Origin: Billgrantia aerodenitrificans
GTDB lineage: Bacteria > Pseudomonadota > Gammaproteobacteria > Pseudomonadales > Halomonadaceae
DNA length: 64,000 nt
Direction of reading: 5' to 3'
Assembly: GCF_021404405.1 (NCBI RefSeq)
Contig: NZ_JABFTV010000001.1
Coordinates: forward strand, 434,001-498,000
Of this stretch, positions 30,116 through 39,743 are shown piece by piece (the first letter of the stretch is position 1; every line of letters starts with the position of its first letter). The position numbers and the translations under genes are program-made. The notes under the pieces are model-generated. The model made no database searches. It saw nothing but the letters and a program-made list of their open reading frames with translations, and was not told where the DNA came from.

Positions 30116-30478
30116 ATGAGCTATGTCGATGGATTCGTATTACCGGTGCCGGAAGGCAATCTCGATTCCTATCTGGAGATGGCCCGAAAGGCCGGGGAGG
30201 TCTGGCGCGATCACGGCGCGCTGGAATATGTGGAGTGCGTAGCCGACGACGTCAAGCCGGGGGTGCACACTTCCTTCCCCCAGAGCGTCAAGCTCGAACC
30301 GGGGGAGACGGTGATCTTCTCATGGATTCTCTATGCTTCGCGGGAGGAGCGCGACCGCATCAATGCCAAGGTGATGGAAGACCCGCGTATGGCGGACATG
30401 ATGGATCCGGCCAATCACCCCTTCGATGGCAAGCGCATGATCTGGGGCGGCTTTCGTGAGGTGGTGAGGCTGCCTTGA
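30116..30478 (+). CDS. DUF1428-family protein
   Basis: The 120-residue protein matches DUF1428 well: MSYVDGFVLPVPEGNLDSYL, GALEYVECVADDVKPG, SREERDRINAKVMEDPRM and PFDGKRMIWGGFREVV. These are dimeric alpha-beta barrel (ABM-like) proteins of unknown function. It starts 78 bases after the sigma factor gene in the same direction and may be part of its regulon, as DGPF-like small proteins often are. It is convergent with the MgtC-like gene 8 bases away. Confidence 0.9.
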   Translation: MSYVDGFVLPVPEGNLDSYLEMARKAGEVWRDHGALEYVECVADDVKPGVHTSFPQSVKLEPGETVIFSWILYASREERDRINAKVMEDPRMADMMDPANHPFDGKRMIWGGFREVVRLP

Positions 30479-30485
30479 CGCAGCG

Positions 30486-31763
30486 TCAGACCAGCCAGGC
30501 CACGGCGAGCCCGAGCGTGGCCGAGGCCAGCAGCGGGCCGACCAGGCAGCGCGTCAGGCGGGCATTGCCCGCGCTGAAGGTCAGCACGACCTTGAACAGG
30601 TTGTTCACCGAAGCTGCCAGCACGATACCCGTCACGGCGGTGGCGGGTGTGATGGTGTCCGCCGCCATGCGACCCAGCGACAGGGCGATGGCATGCACGT
30701 CGGCGATGCCGGCGGTGGCGGCCAGCAGGTACAGGCCGGCATCCCCAAGCCAGGCGCGTAACCATTCGCCTAACACCATGACCGCCGCCAGCAGGGCGCC
30801 TAGCAGCAGTGCGGCGCGCAGCTCCAGCGGGTTCTGGCTCATCGGACGTTCCGCCTTGAGATCGTGGCGGTGGCGGCGCCACAGCCACAGCGCAGGCAGG
30901 AAGAGGGCCAGCCCCATGGCCGCGAGCGGTGCCAGCATCTGAGGCAGCATGGCCGGGCCGACGAGGGCGGCATAGAGCAGCAAGCGGGGTAGCATGGTGC
31001 CGCAGGCCAGCAGAATGCCGGCGGCGAGCATCGGGGAGAACTGCGGTTCACGGCGCGCTTGCCGGGCATACTGAAGGGTCAGGGCGGTGGAGGAGCTCAG
31101 CCCGGCGAACAGGCCGGTGAACAGGATGCCCTTCTCGGTGCCACCGAGACGCACGGCAAAGTAACCGATGAACGAGATCGAGGCGATCAGTACCACCAGC
31201 CACCAGATCTCGTAGGGGTTGAGTACGCCGCCGGGGCCCATGTCCTCGTTGGGTAATAGCGGCAGTACCACCACGCTGATCAGCAGAAGCTTCAAGGCGG
31301 CATCCAGCTCGTTGGCATGGAGTTTGTGCAGCAGCCCGTGAATCTCGCGCTTGTTGTCGAGAATCAGCGCCGTGACCACGGCGCAGGCCGTCGCCAGGGC
31401 GATATCCACGGAAACCGCCAGGGCGCCGAAGCAGAAGGTCAGCAGCAGCCCGATCAGGCCGGTGATGCTGTAGTCGCCGCTCTTCTCCATGCTGGCTCGA
31501 TAGCCGGCCAGCGCAATGCCGGCGACCGCCAGGAAGATCAATGGAAAGGCCCAGTATGTGAGTACCTCCGAGAGCAGCGCGGCCACGCCACCGAACAGGC
31601 CGATCAGCGCGTGGGTGCGCACTCCGGCCACGCGTTCGCCGGACTCCCGTTCGCGGGCGGACCAGCCTCGTTCGATACCGATCAGGGCCCCCAGCAGCAA
31701 CGCCACGGCAAGCTCCATGAGTATCAGGTTATCGGCGAAAAAGTCGCTGACGAGGTCGTCCAT
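30486..31763 (-). CDS. MgtC/SapB-DUF4010 family membrane protein
   Basis: The 425-residue protein has about 11-12 hydrophobic segments. The first ~140 residues are an MgtC/SapB-like unit (LAVALLLGALIGIERGWSAR, AGVRTHALIGLFGGVAAL, YSITGLIGLLLTFCFGAL). The rest is a DUF4010 domain (LLISVVVLPLLPNEDMGPGG, LFAGLSSSTALTLQYARQAR, TAGIADVHAIALSLGRMA). The transported or sensed species is unknown; MgtC proteins have been tied to magnesium and acid stress. It is divergent from cysB. Confidence 0.9.
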   Translation of the reverse strand: MDDLVSDFFADNLILMELAVALLLGALIGIERGWSARERESGERVAGVRTHALIGLFGGVAALLSEVLTYWAFPLIFLAVAGIALAGYRASMEKSGDYSITGLIGLLLTFCFGALAVSVDIALATACAVVTALILDNKREIHGLLHKLHANELDAALKLLLISVVVLPLLPNEDMGPGGVLNPYEIWWLVVLIASISFIGYFAVRLGGTEKGILFTGLFAGLSSSTALTLQYARQARREPQFSPMLAAGILLACGTMLPRLLLYAALVGPAMLPQMLAPLAAMGLALFLPALWLWRRHRHDLKAERPMSQNPLELRAALLLGALLAAVMVLGEWLRAWLGDAGLYLLAATAGIADVHAIALSLGRMAADTITPATAVTGIVLAASVNNLFKVVLTFSAGNARLTRCLVGPLLASATLGLAVAWLV

Positions 31764-31900
31764 GGCGCTTCCTTGTTCGTGGGCACGCCCTAAGAGTGGA
31801 ACCTCGTCGCGTTGGCTTCAACCGCCCGCTCATGAAGGGGGAGTCTCTCCTGCTTGGCTGATATCCATATCGCATAAAATTACTTAAGAGAATAAAAAAA

Positions 31901-31914
31901 GGAATTTATATTCC
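31901..31914. promoter_or_regulatory. Inverted repeat upstream of cysB
   Basis: GGAAT-TTAT-ATTCC lies 33 bases upstream of the cysB ATG in an A/T-rich promoter. Its half-sites resemble the ATTCC/GGAAT elements described for CysB sites in enterics, so autoregulation is possible. Confidence 0.4.
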
Positions 31915-31946
31915 CAAATATGATTATCTGATGCGGCAGCGAGACC

Positions 31947-32879
31947 ATGAATTTTCAGCAATTGCGTATCATTCGCGAGACGGTGCGCCGAGGCTTCAAT
32001 CTCACGGAAGCCTCAAATGCGCTCTATACCTCTCAGTCGGGGGCCAGCAAGCATATCCGCGACCTGGAAGAGGAGCTTGGCGTCGAGCTTTTCGAGCGGC
32101 GCGGCAAGCGCATCCTGGGACTGACCCAAGGCGGAGCCGCACTGGTCGAGATCATCGAGCGCATCCTGCTGGATGCCGAGAATCTCAAGCGCTCGGCGCA
32201 TCAGCTCACGCACGAAGATCAAGGTAGCCTGGCCATCGCCACCACCCATACCCAGGCCCGTTATGCGCTACCGCCGATCATTGCCCGCTTCAAGCAGATC
32301 TTTCCCAAGGTCCATCTCGAGCTGCACCAGTGCGGACCCGATGAGATCGTCTCGCTGCTCAAGGCCGGCAAGGTCGATATCGGCATCGCTACCGAAGCGC
32401 TCCACGAGGAGGGGCAGCTGTTTGCCTGCTTTCCCTTCTACCACTGGTATCACGGCGTGATCGTGCCCGAGGGGCACCCCTTGGACAATGGCGAGTCCTT
32501 GACCCTCGAGCGCATCGCCGAGCACCCCATCGTGACTTACCATGAGGGTTTTACCGGGCGGGCACGTATCGATCGGGCCTTCTCCGCGGCCGAAGTGATG
32601 CCCGATATCGTGCTGACAGCACTGGATGCCGACGTGATCAAGACCTACGTGGAGCTCGGGCTCGGTGTCGGACTGATCGCCTCGATGGCTTATCACGAGG
32701 AGCGCGACCGGGGTCTGACCCTGCTCGATGCCAGTAACCTGTTGCCACGCAATACCACCTACCTGGCGTTGCGACGCGGTCATTTCCTGCGCGCTTATGC
32801 TTATCGCTTCCTTCAGCTATGCCGCGAGGATCTCGACGAGGCTACCGTGCAGTCGGTACTGGCAGGAAAGGCAGCGTAA
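31947..32879 (+). CDS. cysB: CysB-type LysR regulator of sulfur assimilation
   Basis: The 310-residue protein matches CysB/Cbl: [77 protein letters not shown] and [20 protein letters not shown]. Family members respond to N-acetylserine/O-acetylserine and sulfate and activate sulfate and sulfonate uptake genes. Its place directly upstream of the sulfate transporter and near the sulfonate genes supports the assignment. CysB versus the paralogue Cbl cannot be settled from sequence alone. A 101-base gap leads to the binding-protein gene. Confidence 0.93.
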   Translation: MNFQQLRIIRETVRRGFNLTEASNALYTSQSGASKHIRDLEEELGVELFERRGKRILGLTQGGAALVEIIERILLDAENLKRSAHQLTHEDQGSLAIATTHTQARYALPPIIARFKQIFPKVHLELHQCGPDEIVSLLKAGKVDIGIATEALHEEGQLFACFPFYHWYHGVIVPEGHPLDNGESLTLERIAEHPIVTYHEGFTGRARIDRAFSAAEVMPDIVLTALDADVIKTYVELGLGVGLIASMAYHEERDRGLTLLDASNLLPRNTTYLALRRGHFLRAYAYRFLQLCREDLDEATVQSVLAGKAA

Positions 32880-32980
32880 GCACTATTCGTGATAAGCAAT
32901 CCATTTTATATTCGTTAATGTGCTTAAGCCGCGAGGGTAACCTGAGCGTATCACCTCATCAATGCCTCAGGAGTAACGCC

Positions 32981-34036
32981 ATGACCCAACAGGCCATCCG
33001 CCCCCAACGCCGCCTTCTCCCGCTGACCGCCGCCGTGCTGCTGGGCGGCGCCCTGCTCACTGGCCTCGCTGGCAGCGTTACCGCTCAGGAGCGGGTCGAG
33101 CTGCTCAACGTCTCCTACGATCCCACCCGCGAGTTCTATCGCGAGTACAACCAGGCCTTCGCCGAACACTGGCGAGAGGAGGCGGGCCAGCAGGTCAACG
33201 TGCGCCAGTCCCATGGTGGCTCCGGCTCCCAGGGGCGGGCAGTGATCGATGGCCTGGACGCCGATGTGGTGACTCTGGCGCTGGCCTACGATATCGATGC
33301 CATTCACGACCGCGCGGGTTTGATCCCCGAGGATTGGCAGTCGCGCCTGCCCAACAACAGCTCCCCCTACACCTCTACCATCGTGCTGCTGGTGCGCGAC
33401 GGCAATCCCAAGAATATCCAGGACTGGGACGACCTGGTACGGGATGACGTCGAGGTGATCACCCCCAATCCCAAGACCTCCGGCGGCGCGCGCTGGAACT
33501 ACCTGGCCGCCTGGGGTTACGCCCTGCAGAAGTATGACGGTGACGAAGAGCAGGCCTACGAGTTCGTGCGCGACATCTACGCCAACGTGCCGGTGCTTGA
33601 CCCCGCCGCTCGGGGTGCCACCAACACCTTCGTGCAGCGGCGCATCGGCGATGTATTCATTGCCTGGGAAAACGAGGCCTTCCTCTCGGTGGAGCAACTC
33701 GGTCGGGGAGAGTACGAGATCGTGATGCCGTCGCTGAGCATCCTGGCGGAGCCGCCGGTCACCGTGGTGGACGCCAACGTCGACCGTAAAGGGACCCGCG
33801 AGGTGGCGGAGGCCTATCTGGAGTTCCTCTACACCGATGAGGCCCAGCACCTGGCCGCCAAGCACTTCTACCGGCCCAGCAATGAGGAGATCCTCGCCGA
33901 GTACGACGAGCGCTTCCCCGAGCTGGAGCTGTTCACCATCGACGACGTTTTCGACGGCTGGAAGAACGCCCAGGAGACCCACTTCAACGACGGCGGCATC
34001 TTCGATCGCATCCTCGAGGAGATCAACGCCGGCTGA
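32981..34036 (+). CDS. sbp: Sulfate/thiosulfate ABC transporter periplasmic binding protein
   Basis: The 351-residue protein has a signal peptide with cleavage near VTA|QE (about residue 36). The sulfate-binding protein core includes [37 protein letters not shown] and [33 protein letters not shown] and [20 protein letters not shown] follow, carrying the residues that bind desolvated sulfate. Whether it is CysP-like or Sbp-like is not certain. CAGGAG precedes the ATG at 32981. It heads the sulfate operon; a 9-bp hairpin follows the stop. Confidence 0.93.
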   Translation: MTQQAIRPQRRLLPLTAAVLLGGALLTGLAGSVTAQERVELLNVSYDPTREFYREYNQAFAEHWREEAGQQVNVRQSHGGSGSQGRAVIDGLDADVVTLALAYDIDAIHDRAGLIPEDWQSRLPNNSSPYTSTIVLLVRDGNPKNIQDWDDLVRDDVEVITPNPKTSGGARWNYLAAWGYALQKYDGDEEQAYEFVRDIYANVPVLDPAARGATNTFVQRRIGDVFIAWENEAFLSVEQLGRGEYEIVMPSLSILAEPPVTVVDANVDRKGTREVAEAYLEFLYTDEAQHLAAKHFYRPSNEEILAEYDERFPELELFTIDDVFDGWKNAQETHFNDGGIFDRILEEINAG

Positions 34037-34061
34037 ATGCTTGGTACCGCCGACACATGAA

Positions 34062-34084
34062 GAGGCGCCCTTGCCGGGCGCCTC
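34062..34084 (+). repeat. Hairpin between sbp and cysT
   Basis: GAGGCGCCC-TTGCC-GGGCGCCTC is a perfect 9-bp stem without a T-run, 26 bases after the binding-protein stop. It is probably an mRNA stabiliser or partial terminator that keeps binding protein in excess of permease. Confidence 0.6.
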
Positions 34085-34103
34085 ACGACGTTGAGGATTC
34101 ATC

Positions 34104-34937
34104 ATGTCGATTGCCTTGCCCCGCCGCCGGGTCATTCCGGGTTTCGGGTTGACCATGGGCTTCACGCTACTTTATCTAAGTTTGGTCTTCCTGATTCCGG
34201 TGGGCGCCTTCCTGCTCTACACCGCCACCATGAGCTGGGAGACCTTCTGGAACGCCGTGACCCAGCGCCAGGTCGTGGCCTCCTACAAGCTCTCCTTCGG
34301 CGGCTCGCTGATCGCCGCCACCATCAACCTGGTATTCGGCGCCCTGGTCGCCTGGGTGCTGGTCCGCTACCGCTTCCCGGGCAAGCGCCTGGTGGTTGCC
34401 CTGGTGGACCTCCCCTTCGCCCTGCCCACGGCCGTGGCCGGCATCGCCCTGGTCACCCTCTATGCCAGCAGCGGCTGGGTCGGTCAGTACCTCGACCTGT
34501 TCGGCATCCGCGTGGCCTATACCCAGCTGGGAGTGATCGTGGCGCTGACCTATATCGGCCTGCCCTTCGTGGTGCGCACCGTGCAGCCGGTACTGGAGGA
34601 CCTCGAGGCCGAGTGGGAAGAGGCCTCGGCCAGCCTGGGCGCCGACCGCCTCACCACCGTTCGCCGGGTCATTCTGCCGGCGCTAATGCCGGCGCTGCTC
34701 ACCGGCTACGCCCTGGCCTTCGCCCGCGCCCTTGGCGAGTACGGCTCGGTGGTCTTCATCTCGGGAAACCTGCCGTTTCGCACCGAGATCACCCCGCTGC
34801 TGATCGTTGCCAAGGCCGAACAGTACGACTACCACGGCGCCGCTGCCATTGGCACGGTGATGCTGCTGGCCGCCTTTCTCATGCTGCTGGTCATCAATGG
34901 CCTGCAGTGGTGGACCAGCCGCCGGTACGGACAATAA
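34104..34937 (+). CDS. cysT: Sulfate ABC transporter permease CysT (CysU)
   Basis: The 277-residue protein has six predicted membrane helices and the binding-protein-dependent permease signature (EAA loop) in EWEEASASLGADRLTTVRRV. CysT-specific segments include DLPFALPTAVAGIALVTLYA and ALGEYGSVVFISGNLPFRTE. It pairs with CysW to form the channel. It is preceded by the hairpin at 34062-34084 and followed 12 bases later by cysW. Confidence 0.95.
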   Translation: MSIALPRRRVIPGFGLTMGFTLLYLSLVFLIPVGAFLLYTATMSWETFWNAVTQRQVVASYKLSFGGSLIAATINLVFGALVAWVLVRYRFPGKRLVVALVDLPFALPTAVAGIALVTLYASSGWVGQYLDLFGIRVAYTQLGVIVALTYIGLPFVVRTVQPVLEDLEAEWEEASASLGADRLTTVRRVILPALMPALLTGYALAFARALGEYGSVVFISGNLPFRTEITPLLIVAKAEQYDYHGAAAIGTVMLLAAFLMLLVINGLQWWTSRRYGQ

Positions 34938-34949
34938 CAGGAGCCCCTC

Positions 34950-35837
34950 GTGACCACTGCGACCACCGTTCTGGAAACCCAAGACACCCTCGCCAAGCGC
35001 TGGCGACGGGCCACCGAGGAGCCCGCCTGGCTGCGCCTCACGCTGATCGGCACGGCGCTCACTTTCCTGGCTCTGTTTCTGGTGCTGCCCCTCTCCGTGG
35101 TGCTGTATGGCGCCTTCGAGCAGGGACTCGGTGTGTGGTATGCCGCCATTCGCGACCCCGATGCCATGGCGGCGATTCGCCTGACCCTGCTGATCGTGGC
35201 GATCGTGGTGCCGCTCAATACCCTGTTCGGTATCGCCGCGGCCTGGGCCATCGCCAAGTTCGAGTTCCGCGGCAAACCGCTGCTGATCTCGCTGATCGAC
35301 ATGCCCTTCGCCATCTCACCGGTGGTGGTGGGGCTGATCTTCGTGATCCTGTTCGGCTCTCAGGGCTGGCTCGGCCCGTGGCTGTCGAGCCACGACCTGC
35401 GCATCATCTTCGCCGTGCCCGGGATCGTCATCGTGATCGCCTTCGGCACCCTGCCGTTCATTGCTCGGGAGCTGATCCCGCTGATGCAGCAGCAGGGCAA
35501 GGAGGAAGAGGAGGCCTCGCTGACGCTCGGGGCCAGCGGCTGGAAGACCTTCTGGCATGTCACCCTACCCAACATCAAGTGGGGGCTGATCTACGGCATC
35601 ATTCTCTGCAACGCCCGCGCCATGGGGGAGTTCGGCGCCGTAGCGGTAGTCTCGGGCCGTATCCGCGGCGAGACCAACACCATGCCGCTGCACATCGAGG
35701 TGCTCTACAACGAGTACATGTTCACCGCGGCCTTCGCCGTCTCCTCGCTGCTCACCGGCCTTGCCCTGGTCACCATCGCCATCAAGAGCCTGGTCGAGTG
35801 GCATGACGAACGTCGTCAACGCCTCGCCGTCCTCTGA
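34950..35837 (+). CDS. cysW: Sulfate ABC transporter permease CysW
   Basis: The 295-residue protein starts at a GTG with AGGAG 6 bases upstream. It has six membrane helices, [20 protein letters not shown], and the EAA loop [40 protein letters not shown] followed by [11 protein letters not shown] is diagnostic of CysW. It is the partner of CysT in the sulfate/thiosulfate importer; cysA follows after 26 bases. Confidence 0.95.
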   Translation: MTTATTVLETQDTLAKRWRRATEEPAWLRLTLIGTALTFLALFLVLPLSVVLYGAFEQGLGVWYAAIRDPDAMAAIRLTLLIVAIVVPLNTLFGIAAAWAIAKFEFRGKPLLISLIDMPFAISPVVVGLIFVILFGSQGWLGPWLSSHDLRIIFAVPGIVIVIAFGTLPFIARELIPLMQQQGKEEEEASLTLGASGWKTFWHVTLPNIKWGLIYGIILCNARAMGEFGAVAVVSGRIRGETNTMPLHIEVLYNEYMFTAAFAVSSLLTGLALVTIAIKSLVEWHDERRQRLAVL

Positions 35838-35863
35838 CACGCACGCTTCAGGAACTCTCCGCC

Positions 35864-36943
35864 ATGAGCATCGAGATCGATCACGTCAACAAGCACTTTC
35901 GCGACTTCGTCGCCGTCGACAACGTCAGCCTGACCTTTCGCGAGGGTGAGCTGACCGCCCTGCTCGGGCCCTCGGGGTCGGGCAAGACCACGCTGCTGCG
36001 CATCATTGCCGGCCTGGAGCAGCCCGATACCGGGCGCATTCGCTTCCACGGCGAGGACACTACCGATCTGCACGTCAGCCAGCGCGGTGTCGGCTTCGTC
36101 TTCCAGCACTATGCATTGTTCAAGCACATGACCGTGTTCCAGAACGTCGCCTACGGGCTCACCGTGCGCCCGCGCCGCGTTCGACCCGGCAAGGCCGAGA
36201 TCAAGCGCAAGGTCATGGAGCTGCTGGAACTGGTCCAGCTCGACTGGACCGCCCACCGCTATCCCCATCAGCTTTCCGGCGGGCAGCGTCAGCGCATCGC
36301 TCTGGCCCGTGCCCTGGCGGTGGAGCCCAAAGTGCTGCTGCTCGATGAGCCCTTCGGTGCCCTGGATGCCAAGGTGCGTGCCGAGCTGCGGCGCTGGCTG
36401 CGTCGCCTGCACGATGAGATCCATGTCACCAGCGTCTTCGTCACTCACGACCAGGAAGAGGCGCTGGAGGTCTCGGATCGGGTAGTGGTGATGAACAAGG
36501 GGCGCGTGGAGCAGGACGGCTCCCCCGAGGAAGTCTACGATCACCCGGCCAACCCCTTCGTCTATCAGTTCCTGGGCAACGTCAACCTCTTCCATGCCCG
36601 CGTGCATGACGGCGTGGCGCGCATCGGCGACGTGGCGCTGCCCGCGCCGGAGTACGAGGGTTACCGCAACGAGCAGGGTCAGGCCTACGTGCGCCCCCAC
36701 GAGATCGAGGTCTTCGCCGACGCCCAGCATCAAGATGCCCTGCACGCCAAGGTGGAGCTGGTCTCGGTGGTCGGCCCCACGGTTCGTCTGGAGCTGCGCA
36801 CCGACAACAGCGAGGCATTGGTGCACGCCGAACTGCCTAAATACCGCTACCGGGCGCTGGGGCTCCAGCAGGGCGGTGATGCCTGGATTCGCCCCATTCA
36901 TAGCCGGGTATTCCTGCCCGACTCGCAAGTGAGCAATGGATAA
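35864..36943 (+). CDS. cysA: Sulfate ABC transporter ATP-binding protein CysA
   Basis: The 359-residue ATPase has Walker [13 protein letters not shown] (about 34-45), a Q-loop in [20 protein letters not shown], signature [15 protein letters not shown], Walker [20 protein letters not shown], and the H-loop [22 protein letters not shown]-terminal TOBE-like regulatory domain runs from about 240. [13 protein letters not shown] and FHARVHDG match CysA. It ends the sulfate operon. GCAATGGATAA is duplicated around its stop codon. Confidence 0.95.
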   Translation: MSIEIDHVNKHFRDFVAVDNVSLTFREGELTALLGPSGSGKTTLLRIIAGLEQPDTGRIRFHGEDTTDLHVSQRGVGFVFQHYALFKHMTVFQNVAYGLTVRPRRVRPGKAEIKRKVMELLELVQLDWTAHRYPHQLSGGQRQRIALARALAVEPKVLLLDEPFGALDAKVRAELRRWLRRLHDEIHVTSVFVTHDQEEALEVSDRVVVMNKGRVEQDGSPEEVYDHPANPFVYQFLGNVNLFHARVHDGVARIGDVALPAPEYEGYRNEQGQAYVRPHEIEVFADAQHQDALHAKVELVSVVGPTVRLELRTDNSEALVHAELPKYRYRALGLQQGGDAWIRPIHSRVFLPDSQVSNG

Positions 36944-36979
36944 GCGCAATGGATAAACAAGGGCGCCGTCGAAGCGTTG

Positions 36980-36999
36980 TCCATGCCCTTTGGCATGGA
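36980..36999 (+). terminator. Hairpin downstream of cysA
   Basis: TCCATGCC-CTTT-GGCATGGA is a perfect 8-bp stem 36 bases after the cysA stop. No T-run follows, so it is a weak candidate for the end of the sulfate operon. The rest of the 161-base gap to the convergent EAL-like gene shows nothing clear. Confidence 0.45.
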
Positions 37000-37104
37000 T
37001 GCCTGCGCTGGTGGCGAGCGCCTGGTGGGAGCCAGTGCGGCGGCAAGCCGTGGTTCGGCCCGCCGGATATCCGTGATTGGGTCGACGGGCCTTGAAACCT
37101 AGCG

Positions 37105-37953
37105 TCAAGCGCGTTGGCTGACTGCGCTCGCCCCCCCATCTAGCATCTCGCCCATTAAGTTGCCACTGACCAGAGTTGGCTCCAGAGGCGTGACGATACC
37201 GAGATCTCCTGGGTTGTCGACCATCGGCCACCAGACCGTCAAACCGATGGCATGCGCCTCACGATTCCACTGCGTGAGCCTTGCCCAGTGCTGGCGCCCC
37301 TGGCGGGCCAGGCTCATGGCATGGGGTTCGGGCGTGACCCACTCAACACCAGCGTCCAATAGCTGGCGCCAGGCCGAGGGCTCGGTATCCAGCGGTACTC
37401 CATGAGCCAGCAGGTGGTAGCCATGTGCGTGAAAGCTTCGGCTTGCATCATGCGCGTGAGCGTCCGTCAACAACCGTAGTGCGCTCAGGCGCAGCACGAC
37501 CTGGCGTGGGTATAACCCCAGGCGAGCCAACAGCGCCTCGAAGACCGTCCCATGGGAGGCTTCCACGGCTTGGAGATGGCGCCAATGCACGTCGACGATC
37601 AGCGGGGCGGCATCGACCCCATGGCGCGAGAGGTGGTGCAAGGCATGTAATACGCGCAGGAAACGGTCCAGAAAGATCACATCCTCCCTATCCCAGCTCA
37701 GGAAATAGAGCGGGTCGGTCGTCTGTTGGGCACTATGCTGGTCAAGCAGTTGGATATGGCTGTCGTGGGCCACCGCCGAGAGACCGGCCAGCTCGAAGAT
37801 AGGCTGCTGGCCTGGTTGTACGCGCTTGCCCGCCAGTTCGGCAGACACCCTGCCGTTCTCATAGAGAAAGCGGGCATGCCGACGCAGGCTGGCTTGGGGG
37901 TTGAAGGCCTCTAGATGGGCATTGAAGTAATCGATCACTTGGGTGAGGGGCAT
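37105..37953 (-). CDS. Degenerate EAL-domain protein (probably inactive in c-di-GMP hydrolysis)
   Basis: The 282-residue protein follows the EAL barrel: QPIFELAGLSAVAHDSHIQL aligns with the usual QPIV.L....+.G.EAL segment, PLIVDVHWRHLQ with the strand-2 INL region, VVLRLSALRLL with the E..E strand, and LTQWNREAHAIGLTVWWPMV with the late A+.LG+.V+AEGVE region. The EAL triplet, the DDFG.G metal-binding motif and the catalytic Lys/Glu are all replaced. It is therefore probably a c-di-GMP-binding or purely structural relic. It lies between the sulfate and sulfonate transporters on the sulfonate strand, but 78 bases past the end of that operon. Confidence 0.7.
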   Translation of the reverse strand: MPLTQVIDYFNAHLEAFNPQASLRRHARFLYENGRVSAELAGKRVQPGQQPIFELAGLSAVAHDSHIQLLDQHSAQQTTDPLYFLSWDREDVIFLDRFLRVLHALHHLSRHGVDAAPLIVDVHWRHLQAVEASHGTVFEALLARLGLYPRQVVLRLSALRLLTDAHAHDASRSFHAHGYHLLAHGVPLDTEPSAWRQLLDAGVEWVTPEPHAMSLARQGRQHWARLTQWNREAHAIGLTVWWPMVDNPGDLGIVTPLEPTLVSGNLMGEMLDGGASAVSQRA

Positions 37954-38031
37954 GTCGGCTCTCCTTGGCAGATGACGATCAGGGTGGGCGTGCCGCGGTC
38001 AGAAAAGAGCGCGCCCGCTTCGAGGTAGCGC

Positions 38032-38913
38032 TCAGTGCACCATGCCCCAGCGCTTGACGGTGATGCGTTCCAGGCTATTGAAGATCAGGTTCTCCACCAG
38101 CAGGCCGATCAGGATCACCACTACAAGTCCGGCGAAGACGTTGTCGGTATAGAGCTCGTTGCGGTTCTGGAAGATGTACCAGCCAAGCCCGCCCTGCCCG
38201 GAGGAGGCGCCGAACACCAGCTCAGCGGCGATCAGGGTGCGCCAGGCGAAGGCCCAGCCGATGCGTAACCCGGCCAGTAGAGCCGGCAGTGCGGCGGGGA
38301 TCAGGATGTGGGCCACGTAGCGCAGGCCGCGTAACCCATAGTTGCGGCCGGCCATGCGCAGCGTCTCGGAGACCCCCTGGAAGCCTTGGTGAATATTGAC
38401 GGCCATCGGCCACAGCACCGAGTGCACCAGCACGAAAACCAGGCTGGCCTCGCCAAGGCCGAACCACAGCAGCGCCAGGGGCAGCAAAGCGATGGCCGGC
38501 AGTGGACTGAACATGGATGTCAGACTGCTGAGCAGGTCGCGCCCCAGGCGGGTGGAGACCGCCAGCGTGGTGAGTGCAAGGGCCAGCACGGCGCCCAGGG
38601 CGTAGCCCTTGAGCAGCACCGAGAGCGACACCGCACTGCGTTGGATCAAGGTGCCGGAGACCAGCCCCTGCCAGAGAGCCGTTGCGGTATCGCTGGCACC
38701 GGGAAGCAGCAGAGGGTTGGCCTGATAGCGGGCGGCCAGCTCCCACAGGAGCACGAGTGCAAGCAGGATCATCCCTTTGCGCACGGCGCTCAGATCCCAG
38801 AGGCGTTGCCAGAGGGGGCGAGCCACCGCCAGCTCGCCGGGCTCGACAGGGGGCAGGTCGTGTATTCGGTCGGGCCGGTTGTCGCGACCGAGGCTCAGGG
38901 TATGCAGGCTCAT
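38032..38913 (-). CDS. Sulfonate/taurine-type ABC transporter permease (SsuC/TauC family)
   Basis: The 293-residue protein has a polar N-terminal extension (about 45 residues) then six membrane helices, with the EAA loop in FQGVSETLRMAGRNYGLRGL and SsuC/TauC-type ALLPLALLWFGLGEASLVFV and GGLGWYIFQNRNELYTDNVF. It is the channel subunit for the importer encoded by the two preceding genes; its start overlaps the ATPase stop as ATGA. It is the last clear gene of the operon. Confidence 0.9.
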   Translation of the reverse strand: MSLHTLSLGRDNRPDRIHDLPPVEPGELAVARPLWQRLWDLSAVRKGMILLALVLLWELAARYQANPLLLPGASDTATALWQGLVSGTLIQRSAVSLSVLLKGYALGAVLALALTTLAVSTRLGRDLLSSLTSMFSPLPAIALLPLALLWFGLGEASLVFVLVHSVLWPMAVNIHQGFQGVSETLRMAGRNYGLRGLRYVAHILIPAALPALLAGLRIGWAFAWRTLIAAELVFGASSGQGGLGWYIFQNRNELYTDNVFAGLVVVILIGLLVENLIFNSLERITVKRWGMVH

Positions 38914-39743
38914 GACGGCCTCTCGTGCTCGAACAACAGTCGGTGAATCTGCCGGGTGCGCGCCTTGGTGGCGGCGCTGCCGAGGCTCGTCAGGCTATCC
39001 GTCTCGCAGCCCAGTTCGGCGCGAACGCGTCCGGGGTGAGGTGAAAGCAGCAGCACCCGGTTGCCGACGATCTGCGCCTCCTCGATGGAGTGGGTGACGA
39101 ACAGCAGGGTGAAGCGGACCTCTTCCCAGAGGGCCAGCAGCTCTTCCTGCATCTTGCGTCGGGTCAGCGCATCCAGTGCGGCGAAGGGCTCATCCATCAG
39201 CAAGATGCGCGGTTGCATGGCCAGCGCTCGGGCGATGGCTACCCGCTGCTTCATGCCGCCGGAGAGGGTGTGTGGATAGGCATCGGCGAAGGCGGTGAGG
39301 CCGACCTTTTCCAGCGTCGCCAGGGCTCTTTGTTCCGCTTCGCGGCGCCCGAGGGTGCGCGAGGCCAGCAGGGGGAACATCACGTTCTGCTTGACCGTCT
39401 TCCAGGGCGGCAACTGGTCGAACTCCTGGAATACCACCACTCGGTCGGGCCCCGGTCCGGCGACCCGCTGGCCATCGAGCCGGATCTCTCCCTCTACCGG
39501 TGAGAGAAAACCGGCCACTGCCTTGAGCAGGGTAGATTTGCCGCATCCCGAGGGACCCAGCAACACGTAGCGGTCGCCTTCCTGCACATCGAAGCTGACC
39601 CGCTGGGTGGCCTTCACCACCTGGCGGGGCGTGCGGTACTCCAGGGTGACGCCATCCACCGCCAGGCGCGGTGTGCCGGTTTGTGGGTGTGGTGTGGTGC
39701 TGGCTTGCCGCCTGGCCAGGGAAGTTGCCGTAGCTGCCGTCAT
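38910..39743 (-). CDS. Sulfonate/taurine-type ABC transporter ATP-binding protein (SsuB/TauB family)
   Basis: The 277-residue ATPase has Walker A LLGPSGCGKSTLLKAVAGFL, Q-loop VVFQEFDQLPPWKTVKQNVM, signature LSGGMKQRVAIARALAMQPR, Walker B ILLMDEPFAALDALTRRKMQ and an H-loop FVTHSIEEAQ, the standard SsuB/TauB pattern. Its start overlaps the binding-protein stop by one base (TGATG) and its stop overlaps the permease start as ATGA, so all three genes are translationally coupled. Confidence 0.92.
   Translation of the reverse strand: MTAATATSLARRQASTTPHPQTGTPRLAVDGVTLEYRTPRQVVKATQRVSFDVQEGDRYVLLGPSGCGKSTLLKAVAGFLSPVEGEIRLDGQRVAGPGPDRVVVFQEFDQLPPWKTVKQNVMFPLLASRTLGRREAEQRALATLEKVGLTAFADAYPHTLSGGMKQRVAIARALAMQPRILLMDEPFAALDALTRRKMQEELLALWEEVRFTLLFVTHSIEEAQIVGNRVLLLSPHPGRVRAELGCETDSLTSLGSAATKARTRQIHRLLFEHERPS

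Noticed and set aside
34091..35806. A 571-codon plus-strand frame across cysT and cysW
   Set aside because: The same bases encode two well-defined permeases in another frame; the shadow has no domain.
37105..37953. Active c-di-GMP phosphodiesterase
   Set aside because: The EAL triplet and metal-binding DDFG motif are absent, so hydrolytic activity is unlikely.
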